Below are positions 1 to 5,121 of a stretch of DNA of 5,121 nt, piece after piece. The stretch comes from Candidatus Gottesmanbacteria bacterium (GTDB lineage: Bacteria; Patescibacteriota; Microgenomatia; UBA10105; UBA927). The position numbers were made by a program, and so were the translations under genes. Position 1 is the first letter of the stretch. Each line of letters begins with the position of its first letter. A model generated the notes under the pieces. The model was not told the DNA's origin, made no database searches, and saw nothing but the letters and a program-made list of their open reading frames with translations. The stretch lies in assembly GCA_016218185.1 (NCBI GenBank), contig JACREP010000047.1:1-5121 (forward strand), written 5' to 3'.

Positions 1-1
1 A

Positions 2-631
2 CTCCATAAACTCTCTGTGTCCTACCTCAATGATTTTTCCGATAATTTGCTTTTATATATGTGGGATCAGGGAGTATCGACACGGAAACTGAAAAATGCC
101 GTCAAGCTCCTCACCAGCGCCTTGCCTGAAAAAAGTGAGCAAATTATCGAAGTACGGGAGGGCATAAAGGAGGAGCTCATAGCACTCTGCGCGCCAAATC
201 TCACGCAGGAGTTGATTAACAAACGGTTTCAGGTACGAATGAGCGAAATTTTAGTTCCGGCCCTCTTTCTGTATCCGCCGGAAGCGCCCATTCACACTCC
301 GACGCCTATTTTGTTTCAACAAACAGGCAGCACGCGATATCGGATTTCTCATGGGAAAGAAATTGCGACGCCGCAGGTATTGGTTTTTTCAGAACGGTAT
401 GATAATTGGTGGGAACTTCGCGGAGTAAAAGCACAGCATGTCCGCACGAGTAGCGATGCGAATGCCTGGATTATTGACGGAAACCCTTCGGCGGATGAAA
501 TTGTTATCGTCTATAAAGGAGAAGAATACTTTTATTATGGCAAACTCGTGAGCATTCTTACGATACTTTTAGTCACTCTGTATCTTGGCCGTCGCATAGT
601 TGGATCGGTAACGCATCATGATAAACGGTAA
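2..631 (+). CDS. C-terminal part of a large YfhO/GT-C-like membrane protein (5'-truncated)
   Basis: The frame is open from the left edge, so I read this as the last 209 residues of a longer protein. The GTG at 17 is not needed as a start. Residues about 30-70 are charged and probably helical (many K, E, L). Residues about 103-175 look like a beta-rich extracytoplasmic domain, with VLVFSERYDNWWEL, then NAWIIDG, then EIVIVYKGEEYFYYGK. A single membrane helix follows at about 179-196, and the tail GRRIVGSVTHHDKR is basic and probably cytoplasmic. This order (a 'seSYhpGW'-like strand, an 'NgyaNgW'-like strand, then a final helix) is what I recall from the C-termini of YfhO-like and arabinofuranosyltransferase-like proteins with a GT-C fold. 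It overlaps the next gene by 14 bases, implying co-translation. The family call is by remembered pattern only, and the catalytic part would lie upstream of the window. Confidence 0.7.
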   Translation, partial: LHKLSVSYLNDFSDNLLLYMWDQGVSTRKLKNAVKLLTSALPEKSEQIIEVREGIKEELIALCAPNLTQELINKRFQVRMSEILVPALFLYPPEAPIHTPTPILFQQTGSTRYRISHGKEIATPQVLVFSERYDNWWELRGVKAQHVRTSSDANAWIIDGNPSADEIVIVYKGEEYFYYGKLVSILTILLVTLYLGRRIVGSVTHHDKR

Positions 632-938
632 ACAGTTTTTTGTGCTACTTATCCTTATCCTTTTGACGCTTCTCCTGCGCGACCTGCCGTATGTAAATGT
701 CGTGTTTATCAACAGGATTTGGCTTATCTATTTCGCCATACTTTTTTTTGTGATTCTTGCAAGTATAAAATTTCGGGTGATTTTGGTGTGGTGCGTCATG
801 TTTGCGCTCTTTATTATTGCATTTATTTTGACTCTTATGCGTTTGGCTTTTTTTGCTGATTTAGTCGGCATACTCATCTACTTTTCGCTTTGTGCTATTG
901 TTATCCATAAACTGATTGGATTTACCAGGGGGCGATAG
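618..938 (+). CDS. Small four-helix membrane protein, function unknown
   Basis: This 106-residue protein is almost entirely hydrophobic. I see about four membrane segments at residues 6-21, 32-51, 54-75 and 79-101, separated by short charged turns (RDLPY, IKFR, LMRLAFFAD), with a basic C-terminus (GFTRGR). There is no signal peptide distinct from the first helix, and no catalytic motif that I recognise. The ATG at 618 lies inside the end of the preceding gene (14-base overlap) with only a weak purine-rich stretch before it, so translation is probably coupled to the upstream gene. The stop at 936-938 is four bases before the start of the next gene. Its place between two large sugar-related membrane proteins suggests a helper, channel or flippase-like role, but nothing in the sequence proves it. 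I do not recognise the family. Confidence 0.75.
   Translation: MINGKQFFVLLILILLTLLLRDLPYVNVVFINRIWLIYFAILFFVILASIKFRVILVWCVMFALFIIAFILTLMRLAFFADLVGILIYFSLCAIVIHKLIGFTRGR
927..932 (+). promoter_or_regulatory. Shine-Dalgarno site deciding the ATG start at 943
   Basis: AGGGGG ends ten bases before ATG 943, a usable though slightly long spacing; a second purine run, AGGA at 937-940, is too close at two bases. The frame also opens at a TTG at 916, but that codon has no such site before it, would overlap the preceding gene by 23 bases, and would place a polar stretch (DLPGGDRN) before the first membrane helix. I therefore take 943 as the start. Confidence 0.55.
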
Positions 939-942
939 GAAC

Positions 943-2460
943 ATGATTTTTCCATTGTTTGTTATACTTCTCATTGGAATTATTTATCGTGCGTGGTTTA
1001 CGTTGGTGCCGCTCTCCAGCGGCGATTGGCCGTTCCTTTTTGTTGAAAACATCAGAGAATTTTCGTGGCTTCCGGAGATCCGGTTTTTGTGGCTTGCGCC
1101 GTATTATCAGATTGTAACCAAGATCGTTGTTCAATATCTGCGCGTCCCCTGGGAAATAACGGAAAAACTGTTTTGGTTCCTACCATTTATTGTTCTATCG
1201 TTCGTAAGCTCTTACAAGCTTACGAAATCCGCTTTGGGTTCACTTATCTATACGACAAATACCTATATTCTCATGATTGTGGGCGGCGGACAGATGGGAG
1301 TGGCATTGGCGTATGCCCTCGCTCCTCTTGTGCTAAAGAAGTACACAGTACACAGTACACAATACACGGCGTTGATAGCGAATGGGTTATTGCTTGCAAC
1401 GCAAGTGATGTTTGATCCAAGAATTGCTTTGTTAACTATATTGGCTGTCCTCCTTTATCAGATTGTTGTTGGGAAAAGCAGCATTAAGAACCTGTTTTTA
1501 TCACTCGGTGTGCCAATTTTATTCACGACGATACTGCATCTTTATTGGCTGATTCCCTTAATAACCAACCCTTCAGTTGTTGGCAGGCAAATAGGCGAGG
1601 CAACTAGCGCCGCGGTGGAGTATTTAAGCTTTGCATCGTTCTCTCAAACACTGTCTCTCCTTCACCCCAACTGGCCGGAGAATATTTTCGGCAAAATTTA
1701 CTTTATGAGGCCCGAGTTTCTCGTTTTACCCTTGATTGCATTTGGCAGTCTGCTTTTTCTCAAGAACTCGAAACAAAATAGAACTACGCTCTTTTTCGTG
1801 TTTCTTGCATTACTGGGTGCTTTTTTAGCAAAGGGAGCAAGCGAGCCGTTTGGTGAAGTATATATTTGGTTGTTTAATCACGTGCCGGGATTTGCGCTTT
1901 TTCGTGATCCGACCAAGTTTTATCTTTATGTCGCATTGGCGTTTAGTATGCTTATCCCTTTTTCTTTGGAGAGGGTAAATAAGGTGAAGATGGTATCGCT
2001 ACTGTTTGTTATATTTTGGGCATTTACCATCCGAGAAGCGTTATTGGGTCAACTTACGGGAACATTTAAGCCTATGACAGTACCGCAGGAGTACATACGG
2101 CTTAAGGATTTTCTCTACCGGCAACCAGAGCAGTTTCAGACGCTGTGGGTTCCCGAGAGGCAACGGTTCGGATTTAGATCGCTCCTGCACCCGGCACTTG
2201 ATGCAAGACTCGTATCAAAGCAATCGAGTATTTCAGGAATACTGGCCTGGATAACCAGGGAAGATACCAAAAAAGAACTTGATGCATTGCAGGTTCGATA
2301 CGTGGTCGTCCCCTCTGATGTGCGCGGGGAGTTGTTTCTGACAGACAGAACGTATGATGAAGTGTTATACAACGAAGCCATTCAGGCACTTGATTCCCTC
2401 TCATGGTTAAAAAGAATATCTGCGTTTGCTCCTGTTATACTCTATGAAAATACAAGATAG
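943..2460 (+). CDS. Multi-spanning membrane protein, GT-C/YfhO-like, putative glycosyltransferase
   Basis: This 505-residue protein has about nine or ten membrane helices within residues 3-366, followed by a soluble C-terminal domain (about 375-505). The first loop carries SSGDWPF, with Asp28 placed like the acidic residue that GT-C enzymes use in their first extracytoplasmic loop. TNTYIL then GGGQMGVALAYALAPL (about 105-129) resembles the NPY...GGQ...AY.L.P pattern of YfhO-like proteins. LFRDPTKFY (319-327) matches the F-R-(D/E)-P-(S/T)-K-F motif I know from these families. The soluble part includes VRYVVVPSD (451-459). The protein ends at VILYENTR, where relatives usually continue into a beta-sandwich and one more helix, so it seems C-terminally short. 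It would act in the membrane, perhaps transferring sugars from a lipid carrier; activity is inferred. A heptamer tandem repeat encodes about residues 133-142. It overlaps the next gene by 17 bases. Confidence 0.75.
   Translation: MIFPLFVILLIGIIYRAWFTLVPLSSGDWPFLFVENIREFSWLPEIRFLWLAPYYQIVTKIVVQYLRVPWEITEKLFWFLPFIVLSFVSSYKLTKSALGSLIYTTNTYILMIVGGGQMGVALAYALAPLVLKKYTVHSTQYTALIANGLLLATQVMFDPRIALLTILAVLLYQIVVGKSSIKNLFLSLGVPILFTTILHLYWLIPLITNPSVVGRQIGEATSAAVEYLSFASFSQTLSLLHPNWPENIFGKIYFMRPEFLVLPLIAFGSLLFLKNSKQNRTTLFFVFLALLGAFLAKGASEPFGEVYIWLFNHVPGFALFRDPTKFYLYVALAFSMLIPFSLERVNKVKMVSLLFVIFWAFTIREALLGQLTGTFKPMTVPQEYIRLKDFLYRQPEQFQTLWVPERQRFGFRSLLHPALDARLVSKQSSISGILAWITREDTKKELDALQVRYVVVPSDVRGELFLTDRTYDEVLYNEAIQALDSLSWLKRISAFAPVILYENTR
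1201..1226. repeat. Perfect 10-bp inverted repeat, 6-base loop, inside a gene
   Basis: TTCGTAAGCT (1201-1210) is followed by CTTACA and then its exact reverse complement AGCTTACGAA (1217-1226). The arms fall in codons for FVSSYKLTK in the membrane-protein gene. No T-tract follows, so it is not a terminator. It could form an mRNA hairpin or be a protein-binding palindrome, or it may be chance in coding sequence. Confidence 0.8.
1341..1368 (+). repeat. 7-bp tandem repeat (GTACACA)3 plus one degenerate unit
   Basis: Three exact GTACACA units (1341-1347, 1348-1354, 1355-1361) are followed by ATACACG (1362-1368). The array is read in frame as residues about 133-142 (KYTVHSTQYT) in a short polar loop between hydrophobic segments of the membrane protein. 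Since seven is not a multiple of three, a one-unit change shifts the frame. Gain of a unit would lead to the stop at 1413-1415 and loss to the TGA at 1373-1375. Confidence 0.9.
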
Positions 2461-2665
2461 TATATTTATTGCGGTTTTGGCGATCCTTCTATTGTTGCGA
2501 AAGCCGAAGTGGTTCGCTGTGGCCGGAGTCGCAAGTCTTATAGTATCTATTCCGCTATTTACGGTATGGATTTTCTTTACCGCGCAGCGCCTGATCTGGT
2601 ATGCCGCAGCATTTTTCTTCCTTTCTCTTCTATTTTCCCTTCGGCGGCCTGGTAAGGTACAATAA
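2444..2665 (+). CDS. Small three-helix membrane protein, function unknown
   Basis: From ATG 2444 this gives 73 residues with three predicted membrane segments: about 6-19 (SIFIAVLAILLLL), 24-46 (WFAVAGVASLIVSIPLF and on) and 49-66 (RLIWYAAAFFFLSLLFSL). The turns are basic (RKPK) and so is the tail (RRPGKVQ), which suggests the C-terminus is cytoplasmic. A TTG at 2426 is in frame, but the ATG gives the more typical start MKIQDS. The gene overlaps the end of the GT-C-like gene by 17 bases and stops four bases before the cytidylyltransferase ATG, so it is probably translated by coupling. No motif or family is recognised. The helices and operon position make it more likely real than a shadow frame, but small size keeps confidence moderate. 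Confidence 0.6.
   Translation: MKIQDSIFIAVLAILLLLRKPKWFAVAGVASLIVSIPLFTVWIFFTAQRLIWYAAAFFFLSLLFSLRRPGKVQ
2635..2663 (+). promoter_or_regulatory. Possible weak internal promoter before the cytidylyltransferase gene
   Basis: TACAAT at 2658-2663 matches a -10 box in five of six positions. TTCCCT at 2635-2640, 17 bases upstream, is a poor -35 box (three of six). A start of transcription about seven bases after the -10 box would fall at or next to ATG 2670, giving a leaderless or very short leader. The site coincides with the functional change from membrane proteins to sugar-nucleotide enzymes. It may be chance, because the upstream gene reads through it. Confidence 0.25.
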
Positions 2666-2669
2666 AAGC

Positions 2670-3461
2670 ATGCCATATACCATGAAAACCATCATACTTT
2701 CCGGCGGCAGAGGGTACAGACTCAAGGAGGAAACGGAATTTAAACCCAAACCCATGGTGACGATCGGTGACAAGCCGATGCTCTGGCATATCATGAAAAT
2801 TTATGCTCATTACGGTTTTCGGGATTTCATTATGGCGCTCGGCTACAAGGGCGACGACATAAAAGATTACTTCCTAAACCAACGCATGTTCCAGTATGAT
2901 TTTACTCTTTGGACAAAAAGCCGCCGTACACAGATGTACCACCCGTCGGGGGTACGCAACAAGCTGGACGATTTCCGCATCACGTTTGTGGATACCGGAC
3001 TGGAGTCATTGACCGGGGAGCGTGTTCGGCGCCTGCGGGAATACCTAAACCGCGAAACGTTTATGGTAACGTACGGCGACGGCGTGAGCGACGTCAACAT
3101 AGCCGAAATCCTGCGGTTTCATAGAAAGAAAAAAGTGATCGGCACCATAACCGGCGTCCACCCGCATTCGCGCTGGGGACTGGTACGGAAAAACGAAGAC
3201 AATATGGCGACGATGTTCCGGCAAAAGCCGGTGCTCAATGAATATGTAAACGGCGGATTTATGGTGCTTGAACCGGAGTTTTTTGATTACTTAAAGCCCG
3301 ATGAGATGATTGAAACAGGATTGGAGCGATTAGCGGACAAACGGAAGCTTGCCATTTACACGCATGAAGGATTTTGGCATGCCATGGACACGCACCAGGA
3401 CGTAGAAACCCTCACTGCCCTCTGGAACAAAGGAGCTCCGTGGAAGGTATGGAAAGACTAA
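2670..3461 (+). CDS. rfbF: Glucose-1-phosphate cytidylyltransferase
   Basis: This cytoplasmic enzyme joins CTP and glucose 1-phosphate to give CDP-glucose and pyrophosphate, the entry step to CDP-linked deoxysugars. The 263-residue product follows the family along its length: nucleotide-binding loop ILSGGRGYRLKEET (9-22), then KPKPM (25-29), KPMLWHIMKIYAHYG, GYKGDDIKDYF, TYGDGVSDVNI with likely metal-binding Asp137, NGGF (194-197), and the C-terminal GFWHAMDT and APWKVW. Family members are about 257 residues. ATG 2670 is four bases after the previous stop, with AAGG (2654-2657) rather far upstream. ATG 2682 gives MKTIILSGG, aligning best with known N-termini, so it is a real alternative. The frame's extension back to 2601 is an artefact. 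Oddity: Tyr16 stands where GGxGTRL normally has Thr. The gene is visibly GC-richer than the membrane genes before it. Confidence 0.93.
   Translation: MPYTMKTIILSGGRGYRLKEETEFKPKPMVTIGDKPMLWHIMKIYAHYGFRDFIMALGYKGDDIKDYFLNQRMFQYDFTLWTKSRRTQMYHPSGVRNKLDDFRITFVDTGLESLTGERVRRLREYLNRETFMVTYGDGVSDVNIAEILRFHRKKKVIGTITGVHPHSRWGLVRKNEDNMATMFRQKPVLNEYVNGGFMVLEPEFFDYLKPDEMIETGLERLADKRKLAIYTHEGFWHAMDTHQDVETLTALWNKGAPWKVWKD
3429..3435 (+). promoter_or_regulatory. Shine-Dalgarno site bearing on the dehydratase start
   Basis: AAAGGAG lies within the end of the cytidylyltransferase gene. It is 4 bases from an in-frame GTG (3440) and 13 bases from ATG 3449, neither ideal. GGAAGG (3442-3447) is only one base before the ATG. 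The two starts differ by three residues (MEG). I keep the ATG, but the GTG cannot be excluded. Confidence 0.45.
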
Positions 3462-4435
3462 TAGGTAAGCGGATACTGGTAACGGGCGGAACGGGATTTG
3501 TCGGCAGCCATGTGGCGGAAGCGCTCCTGGCAAAACACGCCTCAGTCGTCGTACCGTACCGGAGTATTGATCCCCGTTCGTATTTTGCAACAGCCAGCCT
3601 TGCACAACGGACAATTTTATCCGTGTGCGATGTTACCGATGCACGCCGGATATTTGACGTGGTGACGAAATACGAGATTGAATATATTTTTCATCTCGCG
3701 GCTCTTGCTACCGTGACTGCGGCATACCATAACCCTCTGGAATCAATCGTGACTAATGTTGTCGGTACTGCCAATGTTCTTGAGGCAGCCCGCCGCTTCC
3801 CGGGAGTCAAGGGAGTGATCGTTGCGTCATCGGACAAAGCATACGGTAAATCGCACAAACCCTCTGTGGAGACGGACCGGTTGGCAGGCGATCATCCGTA
3901 TGAAGCATCGAAATCTTCGATGGATTTACTTTCGTCTGCGTATATCAAGACCTATGGTACGCCCGTGGTCATTACCCGATTCGGCAACATTTACGGCCCG
4001 GGGGACAATAATTATTCCCGTATTGTTCCGGGCATCATGCAGTCTATGGTCACCGGCATGCCGTTGGAGTTGCGAAGCGACGGCACGTACATGCGTGATT
4101 ATGTGTATGTGGGTGATGTTGCCCGCGCGTACCTTTTCATGCTTGAACACCTTGAAGAATTCAAAGGCGAGGCGTTCAATATTTCCACCGGTGTTTCGCT
4201 TTCCGTTTTGCAACTTATCAAAAAATCAGAAAAGATCCTGAAGAAGAAAATCAACTATCGGTTTATGCGCACGGCAAAAAATGAGATTCCCTATCAACAT
4301 TTGGATTGTACGAAAATTACAAAATTAGGATGGCGTCCGACGTATACTCTTGAGAAGGGGCTGCGGTTGTCGTATCGGTGGTATACCAAACACAATCGGA
4401 ATTGTTTCGGTATCCACCCATCTAAGCCGTTTTGA
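3449..4435 (+). CDS. rfbG: CDP-glucose 4,6-dehydratase-like NAD-dependent sugar epimerase/dehydratase (extended SDR)
   Basis: This is a cytoplasmic extended short-chain dehydrogenase of 328 residues, expected to turn CDP-glucose into CDP-4-keto-6-deoxyglucose. A Rossmann NAD-binding loop VTGGTGFVGS has Gly13, Gly16 and Gly19. DVTD follows, then FHLAA, then the catalytic region SSDKAYG (127-133) and YEASK with Tyr151 and Lys155. The Ser-Asp-Lys triplet, not the Thr-Asp-Glu of dTDP-glucose dehydratases, is what I know from the CDP-glucose branch. RFGNIYGPGDNN, RIVPG, and RSDGTYMRDYVYVGD are the usual substrate-domain motifs. It overlaps the cytidylyltransferase gene by 13 bases, and that pairing supports the function. 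The protein is shorter than classical RfbG (about 360), so another NDP-sugar epimerase/dehydratase is possible. The last dozen residues (about CFGIHPSKPF) and the stop codon lie in the left arm of a long hairpin and may be a later addition. Confidence 0.85.
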   Translation: MERLIGKRILVTGGTGFVGSHVAEALLAKHASVVVPYRSIDPRSYFATASLAQRTILSVCDVTDARRIFDVVTKYEIEYIFHLAALATVTAAYHNPLESIVTNVVGTANVLEAARRFPGVKGVIVASSDKAYGKSHKPSVETDRLAGDHPYEASKSSMDLLSSAYIKTYGTPVVITRFGNIYGPGDNNYSRIVPGIMQSMVTGMPLELRSDGTYMRDYVYVGDVARAYLFMLEHLEEFKGEAFNISTGVSLSVLQLIKKSEKILKKKINYRFMRTAKNEIPYQHLDCTKITKLGWRPTYTLEKGLRLSYRWYTKHNRNCFGIHPSKPF

Positions 4436-4488
4436 CCCGCCCACAGCTACGCAGTTTCTGGCGGGCAAACCGGCGTAAGATGGGTATA
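4411..4488. repeat. Long imperfect inverted repeat (hairpin) spanning the dehydratase stop codon
   Basis: The left arm 4416-4441 and right arm 4460-4485 are near-complementary. ACCCATCT (4416-4423) pairs with AGATGGGT (4478-4485), AGCCG pairs with CGGCGT with one bulge, TTTG pairs with CAAA, and CCCGCC (4436-4441) pairs with GGCGGG (4460-4465). By hand I count about 23 pairs, plus TAT/ATA (4411-4413 with 4486-4488) after a two-base bulge. The 18-base loop could form a small CT/AG tip. The sequence after it on the + strand is A-rich (TATATAAAAAATAT), with no T-tract, so it is not a canonical intrinsic terminator. It could be a REP-like dispersed element, an mRNA stabiliser or a block between the two genes. 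It fills most of the 65-base gap before the next gene. Confidence 0.75.
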
Positions 4489-4500
4489 TAAAAAATATCT

Positions 4501-5121
4501 ATGAGTGTAAGGGTGAGCGATTTCATTTTCGATTTTTTTCACAAAAAAGGAGTGGGGCACGTGTTTGTCATCTCCGGCGGCGGAAATATCCATTTGGTTG
4601 ATGCACTGGGCAAAAGCAAACTCCGCTATGTGTGCAATCATCACGAGCAGGCCTGCGCAACTGCGGCAGAGGGCTACAGTCGCATCAAAGGGATGGGTGT
4701 GGCGCTCGTGACCACCGGACCGGGAGGCACCAATGCCATAACGGGTGTTGCCGGCGCGTGGCTGGACAGCATTCCGATGCTTGTGGTAAGCGGCCAGGTG
4801 CGGACCGAAGTATTGGGGACGCCAAACGGCATGCGCCAGCTGGGACCGCAGGAAATCAACATCATTGATATGGTCAAACCGATTACCAAGTATGCAGTGA
4901 CCGTTATGGATCCCAGGGATATCCTGTACCATTTGGAAAAAGCATGGTACCTGGCTAAAACCGGCAGACCGGGACCTGTGTGGCTGGATATACCGCTGGA
5001 CGTGCAGGGAGCCAAGATTGATCCTTTAAAACTCAAGCACTTCAAGCCGGAAGAAATTCGCCCTGATTACGAAATCGATAAGAAAAAACTTCAACAACTC
5101 GTCCGTCAAACACTTGACAAA
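4501..5121 (+). CDS. Thiamine-diphosphate enzyme, acetolactate synthase superfamily, N-terminal part (3'-truncated)
   Basis: The frame from ATG 4501 is open for 207 residues to the right edge; full-length relatives have about 550-600. This is the N-terminal pyrimidine-binding domain. VSDFIFDFFHKKGVGHVFVISGG opens it. The catalytic Glu49 sits in HHEQACATAAEGYSR, followed by TTGPGGTNAITGVAGAWLDS (71-90) and the VSGQVRTEVLGT segment. The stretch MRQLGPQEINIIDMVKPITK and GRPGPVWLDIPLDVQG is, as I recall, typical of homologues in polysaccharide clusters rather than of valine/isoleucine synthases. Such enzymes decarboxylate pyruvate and transfer the two-carbon unit; YerE does this to a 4-keto CDP-sugar. 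That role here is inferred from the neighbours. No Shine-Dalgarno site precedes the ATG, only AT-rich TATATAAAAAATAT, which may hold a -10 box. FAD-binding and C-terminal domains lie outside the window. Confidence 0.88.
   Translation, partial: MSVRVSDFIFDFFHKKGVGHVFVISGGGNIHLVDALGKSKLRYVCNHHEQACATAAEGYSRIKGMGVALVTTGPGGTNAITGVAGAWLDSIPMLVVSGQVRTEVLGTPNGMRQLGPQEINIIDMVKPITKYAVTVMDPRDILYHLEKAWYLAKTGRPGPVWLDIPLDVQGAKIDPLKLKHFKPEEIRPDYEIDKKKLQQLVRQTLDK

Noticed and set aside
166..175. AAAGGAGGAG, a strong Shine-Dalgarno-like sequence in the first gene
   Set aside because: No ATG, GTG or TTG lies at a suitable distance downstream, and the bases encode an ordinary Lys-Glu-Glu stretch.
1341..1368. 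A CRISPR-like array
   Set aside because: The units are 7 bp and directly adjacent with no spacers. It is a simple tandem repeat.
2601..2669. Upstream extension of the cytidylyltransferase frame to an earlier start at 2601
   Set aside because: It would overlap the 73-residue membrane gene by 65 bases and add residues without homology. The family N-terminus begins at MKTIILSGG.
3374..3448. Upstream extension of the dehydratase frame to a start at 3374
   Set aside because: The added residues are read out of frame from the conserved C-terminus of the cytidylyltransferase. The NAD-binding motif needs only a short lead from ATG 3449 or GTG 3440.
4411..4500. An intrinsic terminator after the dehydratase gene
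   Set aside because: No T-tract follows on the + strand, and on the - strand the T-tract comes before the hairpin, not after it.
4543..4563. Strong Shine-Dalgarno-like AAAAAAGGAG with an in-frame GTG eight bases later, suggesting an internal start of the ThDP enzyme
   Set aside because: Starting there would remove the conserved first helix (VSDFIFDFFHKKG). The site is more likely the lysine-glycine codons of that helix.
4447..4932. A 161-codon open frame on the - strand, and a 123-codon one at 4674-5045
   Set aside because: Both lie opposite the ThDP-enzyme gene, whose conserved motifs are unmistakable. Their translations are rich in H, R, P and S with no recognisable domain, as expected of antisense shadows.

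Overview
The window looks like bacterial DNA from a Candidate Phyla Radiation (Patescibacteria) type genome. This is inferred from style only: densely packed overlapping genes, large YfhO/GT-C-like membrane proteins beside tiny membrane proteins, and a tandem heptamer and a CCCGCC/GGCGGG hairpin of a kind I associate with those genomes. No phylogenetic marker gene is present. The standard code fits: TAA, TAG and TGA all end genes, and no in-frame TGA is read through.

All genes lie on the + strand and appear to form one transcription unit for cell-surface polysaccharide synthesis. The left half (about 1-2665) encodes membrane proteins: the C-terminal piece of a large membrane protein (2-631), a four-helix small membrane protein (618-938), a multi-spanning GT-C/YfhO-like protein (943-2460) and a three-helix small membrane protein (2444-2665). 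The right half (2670-5121) encodes nucleotide-sugar enzymes: glucose-1-phosphate cytidylyltransferase (rfbF-like), a CDP-glucose 4,6-dehydratase-like SDR (rfbG-like), and the first 207 residues of a thiamine-diphosphate enzyme of the acetolactate synthase superfamily, which runs off the window.

Together the enzymes would make CDP-glucose and then CDP-4-keto-6-deoxyglucose. The ThDP enzyme may then add a two-carbon unit, by analogy with YerE in yersiniose synthesis, to give a branched deoxysugar. The membrane proteins would be candidates for moving or transferring sugars on the outer face of the membrane. The last step and the membrane-protein roles are inference.

Three non-coding patterns stand out. 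A 7-bp tandem repeat inside the 943-2460 gene would turn the gene off if a unit were gained or lost. A perfect 10-bp inverted repeat lies in the same gene. A long imperfect hairpin spans the stop codon of the dehydratase gene and fills most of the only real intergenic gap. No RNA genes, CRISPR arrays, insertion sequences or canonical intrinsic terminators were seen.
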